In this document: positions 8,725-15,378 of the stretch, piece after piece | How positions within the stretch are numbered: position 1 is the first letter of the stretch | How the letters are laid out: every line of letters starts with the position of its first letter | Source: Bacillota bacterium | GTDB taxonomy: Bacteria > Bacillota_A > Clostridia > Lachnospirales > Lachnospiraceae | Reading direction: 5' to 3' | Assembly (NCBI GenBank): GCA_023443925.1 | Contig: JAEZSL010000032.1 | Coordinates: 1-30,016, forward strand | Length of the DNA stretch: 30,016 nt | Program-made: the position numbers and the translations under genes | Notes under the pieces: generated by a model | Told to the model about the DNA's origin: nothing | The model's input: the letters and a program-made list of their open reading frames with translations, nothing else | Database searches by the model: none

Positions 8725-9843
8725 ATGGAGAATTTTAAAACCTTAGATTCGAGTATAGTTGCATTAATAATATTAGTATTTATTTATTATAATGCCAGGA
8801 ACCGGTTAGAGAAGGTATTTATAAGTCATAGAGTATTTCTGGGTTTGGTGCGGACAAATATATTGTTAATACTGAGTGATATTGGTTCATGGGTATTTGA
8901 TGGTCTGCCAGGTATTCATTTTTTGCTGCTGAATAAAATATTTAATTTATTACTCTTCGTAATTGAACCGATTACAGGGACACTATGGATTCTGTATGTA
9001 TGTTATCAGATGAAACAGAATGAGAAGTGGATAAAAAGATTAAAGTATTTGTTATTCACATTACTTATAATGAATGGGTTAATGTCCATAATAAGTTTAC
9101 ACACCGGCTGGTTTTTCTATGTGGATAGCAGCAATATATACTCCAGGGGAAACCTATACCTGGTACATATTCTTTACTGCTATATTTTATTAACCTATTC
9201 GATGTATTACGTATATAAGCACCGGAAAATGATAGAAAAAAGATATTATTATTCCATGCTGGTATTCATATTACCAATAGCACTGGGGGCTACCCTTCAA
9301 ATAATATTTTATGGCTGGGCTCTTGCCTGGGCCGGTATGATGGTATCACTTTTAATCATATATTTTAATATGCAGGATTCCAGCTTAAACACTGACTATT
9401 TAACAGGAGTATATAATAGAAGGCAATTAGATAAGTATCTTGAGATAAGCATTAAAAACTGTACTGAAAATAAAACTTTCTCAGCACTGCTAATTGACCT
9501 GAATGGATTTAAAAAGATTAATGATACATTTGGCCATGATATTGGGGATGAAGCTATAAAAGCTGCCGCACAAATAATTAAAAAATCTTTAAGAAGAGAT
9601 GATTTTGTAGCAAGGTATGGCGGAGATGAATTTTTTGCTATATTGGATAACAGTGATATAAGTATTCTTGAAACTGCTGTTGCAAGATTAAAAAGTAATG
9701 TAGATACATTCAATCAGGATTCTGGAAAAGGTTTCAGGCTAAGCTTTGCGATAGGCTATGCCGTTTATGACTATAAGCTTAGAATGAAGTCGGATGATTT
9801 TTTTAAACATATTGATACGCTTATGTATTATAATAAAGGATAA
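8725..9843 (+). CDS. Membrane-anchored diguanylate cyclase (GGDEF)
   Basis: A 372-residue protein. The first 215 residues hold about six or seven hydrophobic helices and no recognised soluble sensor. The C-terminal 150 residues are a GGDEF domain: DYLTGVYNRRQLDKYL (about 224-239), DLNGFKKINDTFGHDIGDEA (258-277), intact GGDEF at 299-303, and an RxxD inhibitory site (RRDD, 290-293) at the right distance. It should condense two GTP into cyclic di-GMP at the membrane, with product inhibition. The ATG at 8725 follows AGGGTGG; an in-frame GTG at 8716 is the alternative start. It is a single-gene unit not linked to its neighbours. The membrane part presumably senses a ligand or membrane state; nothing shows which. 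Confidence 0.92.
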   Translation: MENFKTLDSSIVALIILVFIYYNARNRLEKVFISHRVFLGLVRTNILLILSDIGSWVFDGLPGIHFLLLNKIFNLLLFVIEPITGTLWILYVCYQMKQNEKWIKRLKYLLFTLLIMNGLMSIISLHTGWFFYVDSSNIYSRGNLYLVHILYCYILLTYSMYYVYKHRKMIEKRYYYSMLVFILPIALGATLQIIFYGWALAWAGMMVSLLIIYFNMQDSSLNTDYLTGVYNRRQLDKYLEISIKNCTENKTFSALLIDLNGFKKINDTFGHDIGDEAIKAAAQIIKKSLRRDDFVARYGGDEFFAILDNSDISILETAVARLKSNVDTFNQDSGKGFRLSFAIGYAVYDYKLRMKSDDFFKHIDTLMYYNKG

Positions 9844-10109
9844 ATTGCTTCCGGCAGGAAGCAACATAAAATAATGGCGATAACTTTTATTCCTTGAAAC
9901 TTATGTCGATTTTCCTGCCAGTCTGTTAAATCCTACAAAAGCTTAAATCCTACACATTTCAGCTAGGAATATGATACAGATGGTAATATTATCACTAACC
10001 AACAAGGCAAACAAGCTGCGCAAAATAAGATTACTTTCAATATGGGAGAACTGGATAATATTATAAATCCATTGAATCGTAAAATATTAAATATGAATAA
10101 GGAAAGTGG
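9844..10109 (+). other. Intergenic region with a hairpin and a possible coding remnant
   Basis: A perfect 8-bp hairpin (TTGCTTCC-GGCA-GGAAGCAA, 9845-9864) follows the cyclase stop directly. From about 9968 to 10155 one frame stays open without a plausible start (a TAG lies just before it) and reads like protein (YDTDGNIITNQQGKQ..., then NMGELDNIINPLNRK). It may be the 3' end of a decayed gene; the family is not recognised. Confidence 0.35.
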
Positions 10110-10149
10110 GAGAATGGTAGCGAACAAAAGCTATCTTCTCTCTTTTTTT
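10110..10149 (+). terminator. Hairpin with T-run
   Basis: Arms 10110-10121 (GAGAATGGTAGC) and 10130-10140 (GCTATCTTCTC) pair with one bulged base, followed by TCTTTTTTTA. It looks like a real terminator although no intact gene ends here, which supports the idea that a gene once stood upstream. Confidence 0.65.
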
Positions 10150-10215
10150 ATTTAGGATTTAATTTTGCTTAACTCTCTCTTTGATATTTATTTTTATCAA
10201 ATTTCTATTTAGTCA

Positions 10216-10262
10216 TTGACAATACAATTAACATATGTTATTAATAACATATGTTAATTGTA
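10216..10262 (+). promoter_or_regulatory. Promoter covered by a 40-bp perfect palindrome
   Basis: TTGACA (10216-10221) and TATTAA (10239-10244) are 17 bases apart. A perfect palindrome runs from 10223 to 10262, covering the spacer, the -10 box and the probable start. It is built from two copies of the self-complementary 12-mer TAACATATGTTA (10229-10240 and 10245-10256), 16 bp apart centre to centre. This is the form of a MarR- or TetR-type operator. The controlled gene is presumably the alpha/beta hydrolase starting at 10478, though the 215-base leader is long. Confidence 0.65.
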
Positions 10263-10477
10263 AACCATACTTAAAGGGAAATGCAACTTGTCTTTCAGTG
10301 ATGCAATGTAGGGATATCAAGTTATATTTTTATATCAGGATATAATTTAAAAGATAGAATCTACTTTTATTCAGTCGGCGGGAAGGATGTGCATATATGA
10401 CACATTATCAGAACTTTAAGTATATGTCTTGGTAACTAATAGAATGGCTTTTAAGCAAAAGAAGAGGAGGAAAAGAA

Positions 10478-11326
10478 GTGAAAAACAATAAAGCATTCAA
10501 AACACAGCATGGCAGGGATGAAGTACTAAAATATTATGATGAGCTTTTAGAAAAACTTACAATATCATACGAGAGACTAAATATTTCTACGTGTCATGGT
10601 AATACCTTTTGTATAGCTGCCGGTGATCTTTCAGCACCACCTATGGTTTTACTGCATGGAAGTAGTATGAATTCCTGTATGTGGATCAGCGATATTTTAA
10701 AGTACCATCAGACTTACCGGGTATATGCGGTTGATATACCTGGTGAGGCAGGGAGAAGCGATGAGAGGCAGCTGCCTTTTACCACATCCGATTTGGATGA
10801 CTGGCTATATGATGTTTTCAAGATACTGTCAATAGACAAGGCTGTTCTGATAGGTGCATCTTTAGGTGCTTGGTTATCAGCCAAATTTGCCATAAGTTAC
10901 CCGGAAAAGATAGATAAATTGGTATTATTATGTCCAGCCGGCATTGGTACTCAAAATAAAAAATTTATATTTACTGCCTTGTTCTATATGCTTCTTGGTG
11001 AAAAGGGTATACGGAGATTGTTTAAAATTATTAACGGTAATGTTGAAATACCCGAAATAATGTTCAAATTTCAAATATTGATAGGGAAACATTTTAATAC
11101 CAGGAAGGAACCTATTCCGATTTTTAGTGATGATGAGATTAGACACCTTACTATGCCGGTATTTATATTTGTTGGTGCAAAAGATATCATGCTGCATTCA
11201 ATGGAGACTGCTCAACGAATGAAAAAACTTGTTCCACATGCCAATATCAATATTTTACCAGAAGCTGGTCATAGTATAATTAATCTTACAGATACGATAT
11301 TGGAGCAGATAAAAATAAATTTATAA
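10478..11326 (+). CDS. Alpha/beta-hydrolase fold protein
   Basis: A 282-residue soluble hydrolase. The visible landmarks are the oxyanion-hole segment LLHGSSMN (58-65), the nucleophile elbow GASLG with S128, the acid D236 (VGAKDIML) and the base H265 (EAGHSIIN). The catalytic triad is therefore complete. The start is GTG, well placed seven bases behind AGGAGG (10465-10470). The family includes esterases, lactonases and C-C hydrolases, and the sequence does not show which. A palindromic operator lies upstream. The leader between them contains a short in-frame ATG stretch (10397-10435, 12 codons) of doubtful meaning. Confidence 0.85.
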   Translation: MKNNKAFKTQHGRDEVLKYYDELLEKLTISYERLNISTCHGNTFCIAAGDLSAPPMVLLHGSSMNSCMWISDILKYHQTYRVYAVDIPGEAGRSDERQLPFTTSDLDDWLYDVFKILSIDKAVLIGASLGAWLSAKFAISYPEKIDKLVLLCPAGIGTQNKKFIFTALFYMLLGEKGIRRLFKIINGNVEIPEIMFKFQILIGKHFNTRKEPIPIFSDDEIRHLTMPVFIFVGAKDIMLHSMETAQRMKKLVPHANINILPEAGHSIINLTDTILEQIKINL

Positions 11327-11360
11327 CCACAGATTTTTTGCCTGGGTGTTGAAAGGATAA

Positions 11361-11484
11361 ATGTATATGAAAATTAATAGAACTATTCAAAGAGATATGG
11401 AAAGTATTTCAATATAGCGATGTGGATAGTGTTAAAATTATAGAACCTGAATACTACAGACAGAAATTAATTGAAATTATCTAA
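11361..11484 (+). pseudogene. Remnant of a WYL-domain (YafY-like) regulator
   Basis: Two short pieces remain. From ATG 11367 the frame reads MKINRTIQRDMESISI and stops at 11417; this looks like the first residues of a YafY-type regulator joined to the end of its helix-turn-helix (RTIQRDIESL in family members). In another frame, 11419-11484 reads DVDSVKIIEPEYYRQKLIEII and stop, very like the C-terminal end of WYL-domain proteins (VLEPEYLREEI...). Nearly 280 residues that should lie between are absent. The match is by pattern recognition only. Confidence 0.5.
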
Positions 11485-11559
11485 AATTATTATAAAACTA
11501 CGACATATAGATGTCATATAATGTATGGTATGCTAAAGATAAAAAAGGAGATTCGAATT

Positions 11560-12066
11560 ATGAGAGAATTTACTGATGCTTTAATTTCTAAATCAAAGAG
11601 TAATAGCATACCAGATACCTGCAATTTCTTTGAACCTTTGATAGGTGAATGGGATTTTGAATGGATAGACAATCATGGAACGGAGAAAGAAAGACATATA
11701 AAAGGCGAATGGATCTTTTCATGGGTATTAGGCGGAACGGCGGTACAAGATGTTTTTATTTGTCCCTCCCGAGAAGAGCGGTTAAATAGTAATTGGCCAG
11801 ATGCAGAATTTGGTGCAACGATTAGAATCTATAACCCTAAGACTATGGCATGGGATATTTTTTACGGATGCACAGGCGAGGCAACACGCCTGGAAGCAAG
11901 AAAAGAGAGTGAGAATATAGTTTTAACCGAAATAACAACACAAAAAATGAAATGGGTATTTTCGGATATTACTGAAAACTCTTTTCACTGGCAGCACTTA
12001 AGAAGTCAGGATGGAACTATGTGGAAAGTGCGGGGAGAGCTATTTGCGGCGAGAAGAAATAGATAA
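11560..12066 (+). CDS. Small soluble protein of unknown function, possibly lipocalin-like
   Basis: A 168-residue protein without signal peptide or membrane helix. It is rich in alternating hydrophobic and aromatic residues (LIGEWDFEWIDNHG, GEWIFSWVLGGTAVQDVFI, MAWDIFYGC, MKWVFSDITENSFHWQH), a pattern typical of an antiparallel beta-barrel such as DUF1579/lipocalin-like proteins; it may bind a small hydrophobic molecule. The ATG at 11560 is chosen because AAAAGGAG lies nine bases upstream; an in-frame ATG at 11521 lacks a ribosome site. A TATAAT at 11517-11522 overlaps a small dyad GACAT-ATAG-ATGTC (11502-11515), which may be its promoter and operator. It directly follows the regulator remnant. 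Confidence 0.75.
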   Translation: MREFTDALISKSKSNSIPDTCNFFEPLIGEWDFEWIDNHGTEKERHIKGEWIFSWVLGGTAVQDVFICPSREERLNSNWPDAEFGATIRIYNPKTMAWDIFYGCTGEATRLEARKESENIVLTEITTQKMKWVFSDITENSFHWQHLRSQDGTMWKVRGELFAARRNR

Positions 12067-12080
12067 TATAGTAAAGTATG

Positions 12081-12112
12081 GTATCCAGATTTAATATTTT
12101 AAATCTGGATGC
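12081..12112. terminator. Hairpin between convergent genes
   Basis: A perfect 12-bp stem (ATCCAGATTTAA, 12083-12094, with 12099-12110), extended by two pairs, loop TATT. It lies between the ends of a plus- and a minus-strand gene and could serve both. Confidence 0.6.
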
Positions 12113-12169
12113 TTATTACGTCAAATAAAGAGATATGATGTGTTTCAATCTAGTCTGCTGGTTATTTTT

Positions 12170-12412
12170 CTATTGAATAACCCCTGGCTCCAAGATATCC
12201 TCATAACTTGCATTAAACACCGCCCGTAAAATAATTAAGTCGCTGGCCTTTATATTACGTGCTCCCGATTCAATCTGAGCATATGTCGTACGTGATATTG
12301 AACTACCCATGAGTTGTGCTTTCCCGATAACTTGCTCCTGTGTAAGTTTTGCATTCTTTCTTAACCGTCGTAAATTTGTTCCTATATTAACATCCTGTAA
12401 AATCCATTGCAT
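12170..12412 (-). CDS. Small XRE-family helix-turn-helix regulator
   Basis: An 80-residue protein made almost wholly of a Cro/CI-type DNA-binding domain: NIGTNLRRLRKNAKLTQEQVIGKAQ (9-33) is helices 1-2, then SISRTTYAQIESGARNIKASDLIILRAVFNAS (37-68) with the recognition helix and the classical IESG turn. A GGAGG site lies close upstream on the minus strand. There is no sensor domain, so it probably acts as a simple repressor. No target is evident; it is convergent with the beta-rich protein gene and divergent from the zinc operon. Confidence 0.85.
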   Translation of the reverse strand: MQWILQDVNIGTNLRRLRKNAKLTQEQVIGKAQLMGSSISRTTYAQIESGARNIKASDLIILRAVFNASYEDILEPGVIQ

Positions 12413-12579
12413 AGTAAAAGCCTCCTTTTAAACTGTAACCAATAAGCAGCAATTTCTTTAATTATACTCTGCTCTATTTGATATTAATATAAGTTCGATA
12501 ATGTTGTATAGTATAGTTTGTAAATAGTGATTAATATTACTAAGGTATGAAACAGGGACTTATATGGTTAAAATAAATA

Positions 12580-12594
12580 TGCAAATAATTCGCA
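12580..12594 (+). promoter_or_regulatory. Zur-like box 1
   Basis: TGCAAAT-A-ATTCGCA, a 7-1-7 inverted repeat with six of seven positions symmetric, the form bound by Fur/Zur dimers. It ends six bases before the -35 box. Confidence 0.6.
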
Positions 12595-12600
12595 AATTGC

Positions 12601-12629
12601 TTGACAGAAAACTTAAAATTAATTATAAT
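12601..12629 (+). promoter_or_regulatory. Consensus sigma-A promoter of the zinc operon
   Basis: TTGACA (12601-12606), 17-base spacer, TATAAT (12624-12629): a perfect consensus promoter. Such strength is compatible with control by a tight repressor whose boxes flank it. Confidence 0.85.
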
Positions 12630-12635
12630 CTAAAA

Positions 12636-12650
12636 TGATAATGATTCGCA
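12636..12650 (+). promoter_or_regulatory. Zur-like box 2
   Basis: TGATAAT-G-ATTCGCA, sharing the ATTCGCA half with box 1 and covering the predicted transcription start. Binding here would block initiation when zinc is sufficient. Confidence 0.6.
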
Positions 12651-12679
12651 AATTATAAAACAAAGGAGATATTGAATCT

Positions 12680-12865
12680 ATGGCAAAATGCAAATATACT
12701 GGGAAATCGGTGATGTTTGGAAACAATATAAGCCATTCCCACAGGAAAACAAAACGTATGCAGAAAGCAAATTTAAAACGTGTCAGAGTAATTGAAAATG
12801 GCACACCAAAAAGAGTATGGGTATCCGTTGCTGCACTGAAATCCGGATTAGTAAACCGGGCATAG
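12680..12865 (+). CDS. rpmB: Ribosomal protein L28 paralogue, cysteine-poor
   Basis: A 61-residue L28 protein (FGNNISHSHRKTKR, residues 13-26, is diagnostic). The zinc-binding form of L28 has CxxC near the N-terminus; here the segment reads MAKCKYTGKS, so the second cysteine is missing and the zinc ribbon cannot form. Such C-minus paralogues replace the zinc-containing protein on the ribosome when zinc is scarce and are usually under Zur. The operon setting (Zur-like boxes, Fur-family gene, C-minus L33) supports this. AAGGAG at 12663-12668 precedes the ATG. Confidence 0.93.
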   Translation: MAKCKYTGKSVMFGNNISHSHRKTKRMQKANLKRVRVIENGTPKRVWVSVAALKSGLVNRA

Positions 12866-12877
12866 TCAGGAGGCAAG

Positions 12878-13300
12878 ATGCAGAAGAATTATAGAACTAA
12901 GAGCAGAGATCAAATTTTGATGTTTTTTAAAAATCATAAAGAAAAGATAGTCAGCGCGGCTGAAATCCATGATTTTTTAGAGAATGAAGAACATAAGGTA
13001 AATCTTGCAACCATTTATCGGAATCTGGATAAGATGACAGAAGACGGTGTTTTAATGAAATACAAAGATAGCCAGGAAGATAAAGCAGTTTACCAATATG
13101 TAGGTGAGGATGACAATTGTCAGGAACATTTGCATATGCAATGTGTGAAATGCAAAAAAGTGATGCATCTGGAATGTGATTTTATGAATGAGATAGCAAA
13201 ACATTTGACCTCGCACCACCAGTTCGGATTACAATGTTCGAAATCCATTCTATATGGAATATGTAACAACTGCAGAGATGAAAAGGCAAAGAGACAGTAA
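12878..13300 (+). CDS. zur: Fur-family metalloregulator, probably Zur
   Basis: A 140-residue Fur-superfamily repressor. The winged helix lies at 1-80 (NLATIYRNLDKMTEDGVLMKY, 42-62), with the metal-sensing region after it (C81, H84, H86). The structural zinc site is the pair CVKC (C89, C92) and CNNC (C129, C132). It lies between genes for zinc-free L28 and L33 paralogues, in an operon preceded by two 7-1-7 boxes, which points to zinc rather than iron as effector and to autoregulation. The family is certain; the Zur assignment rests on the neighbours. Confidence 0.85.
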   Translation: MQKNYRTKSRDQILMFFKNHKEKIVSAAEIHDFLENEEHKVNLATIYRNLDKMTEDGVLMKYKDSQEDKAVYQYVGEDDNCQEHLHMQCVKCKKVMHLECDFMNEIAKHLTSHHQFGLQCSKSILYGICNNCRDEKAKRQ

Positions 13301-13335
13301 TTGATTAAGAAAAAGGATTTGGAGGCAGACGGATA

Positions 13336-13485
13336 ATGAGAACTAAAATTGTATTAGAATGCACAGAGTGCCACGACAGGAATTATACAGTTACAAAAAA
13401 TAAGCAGAAACATCCGGAACGTATGGAAGTCATGAAGTATTGTCCCCGTTTAAAAAAGTATACCCTTCATCGGGAGACAAAGTAA
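13336..13485 (+). CDS. rpmG: Ribosomal protein L33 paralogue, cysteine-poor
   Basis: A 49-residue L33 protein ([11 protein letters not shown] at 2-12, then [22 protein letters not shown]). The zinc-type L33 has CxxC twice; here the first pair is kept (CTEC) but the second reads CPRL, so one ligand is lost. Like the L28 paralogue it is expected to be a zinc-sparing replacement. GGAGG (13320-13324) precedes the ATG at about eleven bases. Its TAA overlaps the start of the broken GTPase gene that follows (TAATG). Confidence 0.9.
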   Translation: MRTKIVLECTECHDRNYTVTKNKQKHPERMEVMKYCPRLKKYTLHRETK

Positions 13486-13747
13486 TGTCAGTGACACAAA
13501 AAAAGCTAAAAAGCCGGTTACGATGATAACCGGATATCTGGGCTCCGGAAAAACAACAGTTATGAAGGAACTTTTAAAAAATCAGGCTGGTAAAAAAATC
13601 GCATTGATTGTAAATGACATGGGAAGTATCAATTTGGATGCTGATTTGTTGAAAAAAGGAAGTGTCGCTCAGTTGGATACGAAAATGATAGAATTGCAGA
13701 ACGGCTGTATCTGTACACTACAGGAAGAGATTATGGAACAGATATAG
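13485..13747 (+). pseudogene. Broken COG0523 (CobW-like) GTPase, N-terminal fragment
   Basis: The sequence encodes only the first about 88 residues of a COG0523 metal-chaperone GTPase. MITGYLGSGKTT (Walker A) starts at 13523, followed by IVNDMGSINLDADLL and ELQNGCICTLQEE, then a TAG at 13745, whereas the family has about 300 residues or more. The original ATG is probably at 13485, overlapping the L33 stop: with one more A in the run of seven at 13498-13504 the frame would read MSVTQKKAKKPVT into MITGYLG. The family motif GCxCC is also altered (GCIC-T), losing a metal ligand. Zur-controlled COG0523 proteins help supply zinc during starvation, so this activity is likely lost here. Confidence 0.75.
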
Positions 13748-13824
13748 GTTACAATTAAAACCCTCCACTATAACACCAGACTTTTGCTTAGTATTATTAT
13801 AGTGCAATAGAAGGGCGGTGAAAA
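13748..13824 (+). other. Junction with a decayed terminator copy
   Basis: Bases 13771-13784 (TAACACCAGACTTT) repeat exactly at 14584-14597, where they form the 5' arm of a perfect terminator after the MerR gene. Here the matching 3' arm survives only in altered form (GCTTAGTATTA). An 8-bp dyad CACTATAA/TTATAGTG (13766-13773, 13797-13804) encloses this remnant. Confidence 0.5.
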
Positions 13825-14586
13825 ATGAATACCTACAAGACATCTGAAATTGCATATCGCATTGGAATCCATCCTAATACCGTGCGGCTTTATGAAGAAC
13901 TTGAATTGATTCCCAAACCGGAGCGTAAAGAAAATGGCTATCGAGTCTTTACAGACCTTCATATTGAACAGATTAAATTTACGAGAATTGCTTTAAAGGT
14001 TGAAGTGCTGCAAAATGGTCTGAGGAAGCAAGCGATTACGATTATTAAAACTTCCGCTCTAGGGGATTTTGGTAAGGCAATCTGCTTGACGGAAGGTTAT
14101 CTCCAACAGATTAGAAACGAGCAAAGAAATGCCGAAGAAGCTATATCGGTTACAAAAAAGCTGTTATCCGGTGCCAGTCAGGTAACAGGCACTACATTTT
14201 TAAGGAGAGAAGAAGCAGCTGATTATTTACAAATCTCAATAGATGCTTTAAGAAATTGGGAAATGAACGGCTTACTTACGGTAAAGCGAAAACAAAATGG
14301 CTATCGCGTTTATAGTGACGAAGATATCAAGCGGTTGAAAATAATACGTTCCTTGCGTTGTGCCAATTATTCTCTTTCAGCAATTTTGCGTATGCTGAAT
14401 ACGCTATCCCGAAATCCCGAAGCGGACATTCGGCAGGTTATTGACACACCAAAGCAAAATGATGAAATTATTTCGGTATGCGATAAGCTGCTTACCTCAT
14501 TGCATTCCGCTGAGCAAAATGCAAAAGTTATGCTTGCTCATCTTGAAGAAATGAAAAAACAATTTCAGAAAAACCCTACATTTTAA
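13825..14586 (+). CDS. MerR-family regulator with two tandem DNA-binding domains
   Basis: A 253-residue protein with two MerR-type winged helices. The first covers about 4-65 (TSEIAYRIGIHPNTVRLYEELELIP, ENGYRVFTDLHIEQI). A helical linker (about 82-115) leads to the second at about 125-190 (RREEAADYLQISIDALRNWEMNGLL, QNGYRVYSDEDIKRLKIIRSLR). A second coiled helix (about 212-248) ends the protein. Normal MerR proteins have one such domain and dimerise; this architecture could bind as a pseudo-dimer. The ribosome site is AGGGCGG. An ABC exporter gene pair follows after a terminator, so the regulator probably controls drug or toxin export. The inducer is not evident. Confidence 0.85.
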   Translation: MNTYKTSEIAYRIGIHPNTVRLYEELELIPKPERKENGYRVFTDLHIEQIKFTRIALKVEVLQNGLRKQAITIIKTSALGDFGKAICLTEGYLQQIRNEQRNAEEAISVTKKLLSGASQVTGTTFLRREEAADYLQISIDALRNWEMNGLLTVKRKQNGYRVYSDEDIKRLKIIRSLRCANYSLSAILRMLNTLSRNPEADIRQVIDTPKQNDEIISVCDKLLTSLHSAEQNAKVMLAHLEEMKKQFQKNPTF

Positions 14587-14618
14587 CACCAGACTTTGTT
14601 CTGGTGTTATTCTTTTTT
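14584..14618 (+). terminator. Terminator after the MerR gene
   Basis: A perfect 10-bp stem (14584-14593 with 14600-14609, loop CTTTGT) followed by TTCTTTTTTA. Its first arm overlaps the regulator's stop codon. Read-through or attenuation here would set expression of the ABC genes that begin 29 bases later. Confidence 0.85.
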
Positions 14619-14646
14619 ATGCAAAGAAAAGGAGGGATGTAACCCC

Positions 14647-15378
14647 ATGGAAACAACAATTGAAGTAAAAAATTTATGCAAGTCCTACGGCAGCATCAAA
14701 GCGGTGGAGAACATCAATATCTCCATATGCCGCGGAGAAGTATTTGGCTTGCTGGGTGCAAATGGTGCAGGTAAAAGTACCACTATTGAATGTATTTTAG
14801 GAACAAAAAGACAGGATGGCGGAACCATATCTATTCTGGAAATGAATCCGCTAAAAGAGCGGAAAAAATTGTTTGAAAAGGTCGGTGTTCAATTTCAGGA
14901 AGCGAACTATCAGGACAAAATAAGGATGGATGAGCTTTGTGAGGTCACAGCTTCCCTTTACAAAACTTCTCTGGATTATAGAGAGCTTCTAAAACAATTT
15001 GGACTTATCGACAAGCGGAGAAGCCTGGTCAGCGAGTTATCGGGAGGTCAGAAGCAGCGGCTTTTTATCGTGCTGGCACTAATCCCAAATCCACAGGTTA
15101 TATTCTTAGATGAGCTTACCACCGGCCTGGATGCGAAAGCACGGCGGGATGTATGGAAAAGTCTTTCCGAATTAAAGGAGAAAGGAATTACGATTCTAAT
15201 AACCTCTCATTTTATGGACGAGGTGGAAGCTTTGTGTGACAAAATCATGATTTTGAAAAAGGGAGAAAGTGTTTTTTACGGAACAGTACAAGAAGCAATC
15301 GCTGCCAGCCCTTATGATAAATTTGAGGACGTATATCTTTGGTACACAGACGAGGAGGTAGAAAATGAAAGCATTTAG
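14647..15378 (+). CDS. ABC exporter ATPase (drug/antibiotic type)
   Basis: A 243-residue ATP-binding subunit with all motifs: Walker A GANGAGKST (37-45), Q-loop near FQEANY, signature LSGGQ (131-135), Walker B VIFLDE (151-156) and H-loop SHFMDE (187-192). The D-loop region reads LDELTTGLD, with Leu in place of the usual Pro. An upstream in-frame start at 14596 would add 17 unlikely residues; GGAGGG at 14631-14636, ten bases before the ATG at 14647, decides the start. It overlaps the permease gene by 14 bases, and the two form a typical two-gene exporter (DrrA/DrrB-like) linked to the double MerR regulator. Confidence 0.92.
   Translation: METTIEVKNLCKSYGSIKAVENINISICRGEVFGLLGANGAGKSTTIECILGTKRQDGGTISILEMNPLKERKKLFEKVGVQFQEANYQDKIRMDELCEVTASLYKTSLDYRELLKQFGLIDKRRSLVSELSGGQKQRLFIVLALIPNPQVIFLDELTTGLDAKARRDVWKSLSELKEKGITILITSHFMDEVEALCDKIMILKKGESVFYGTVQEAIAASPYDKFEDVYLWYTDEEVENESI

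Noticed and set aside
12680..13485. The ribosomal genes as the main housekeeping L28 and L33 loci
   Set aside because: Both proteins lack zinc-binding cysteines and lie in an operon with a Fur-family regulator behind Zur-like boxes, which fits stress paralogues.
14596..14646. An upstream start that would extend the ABC ATPase by 17 residues
   Set aside because: The extension would overlap the terminator hairpin, lacks a ribosome site and is not seen in the family; GGAGGG before 14647 marks the better start.
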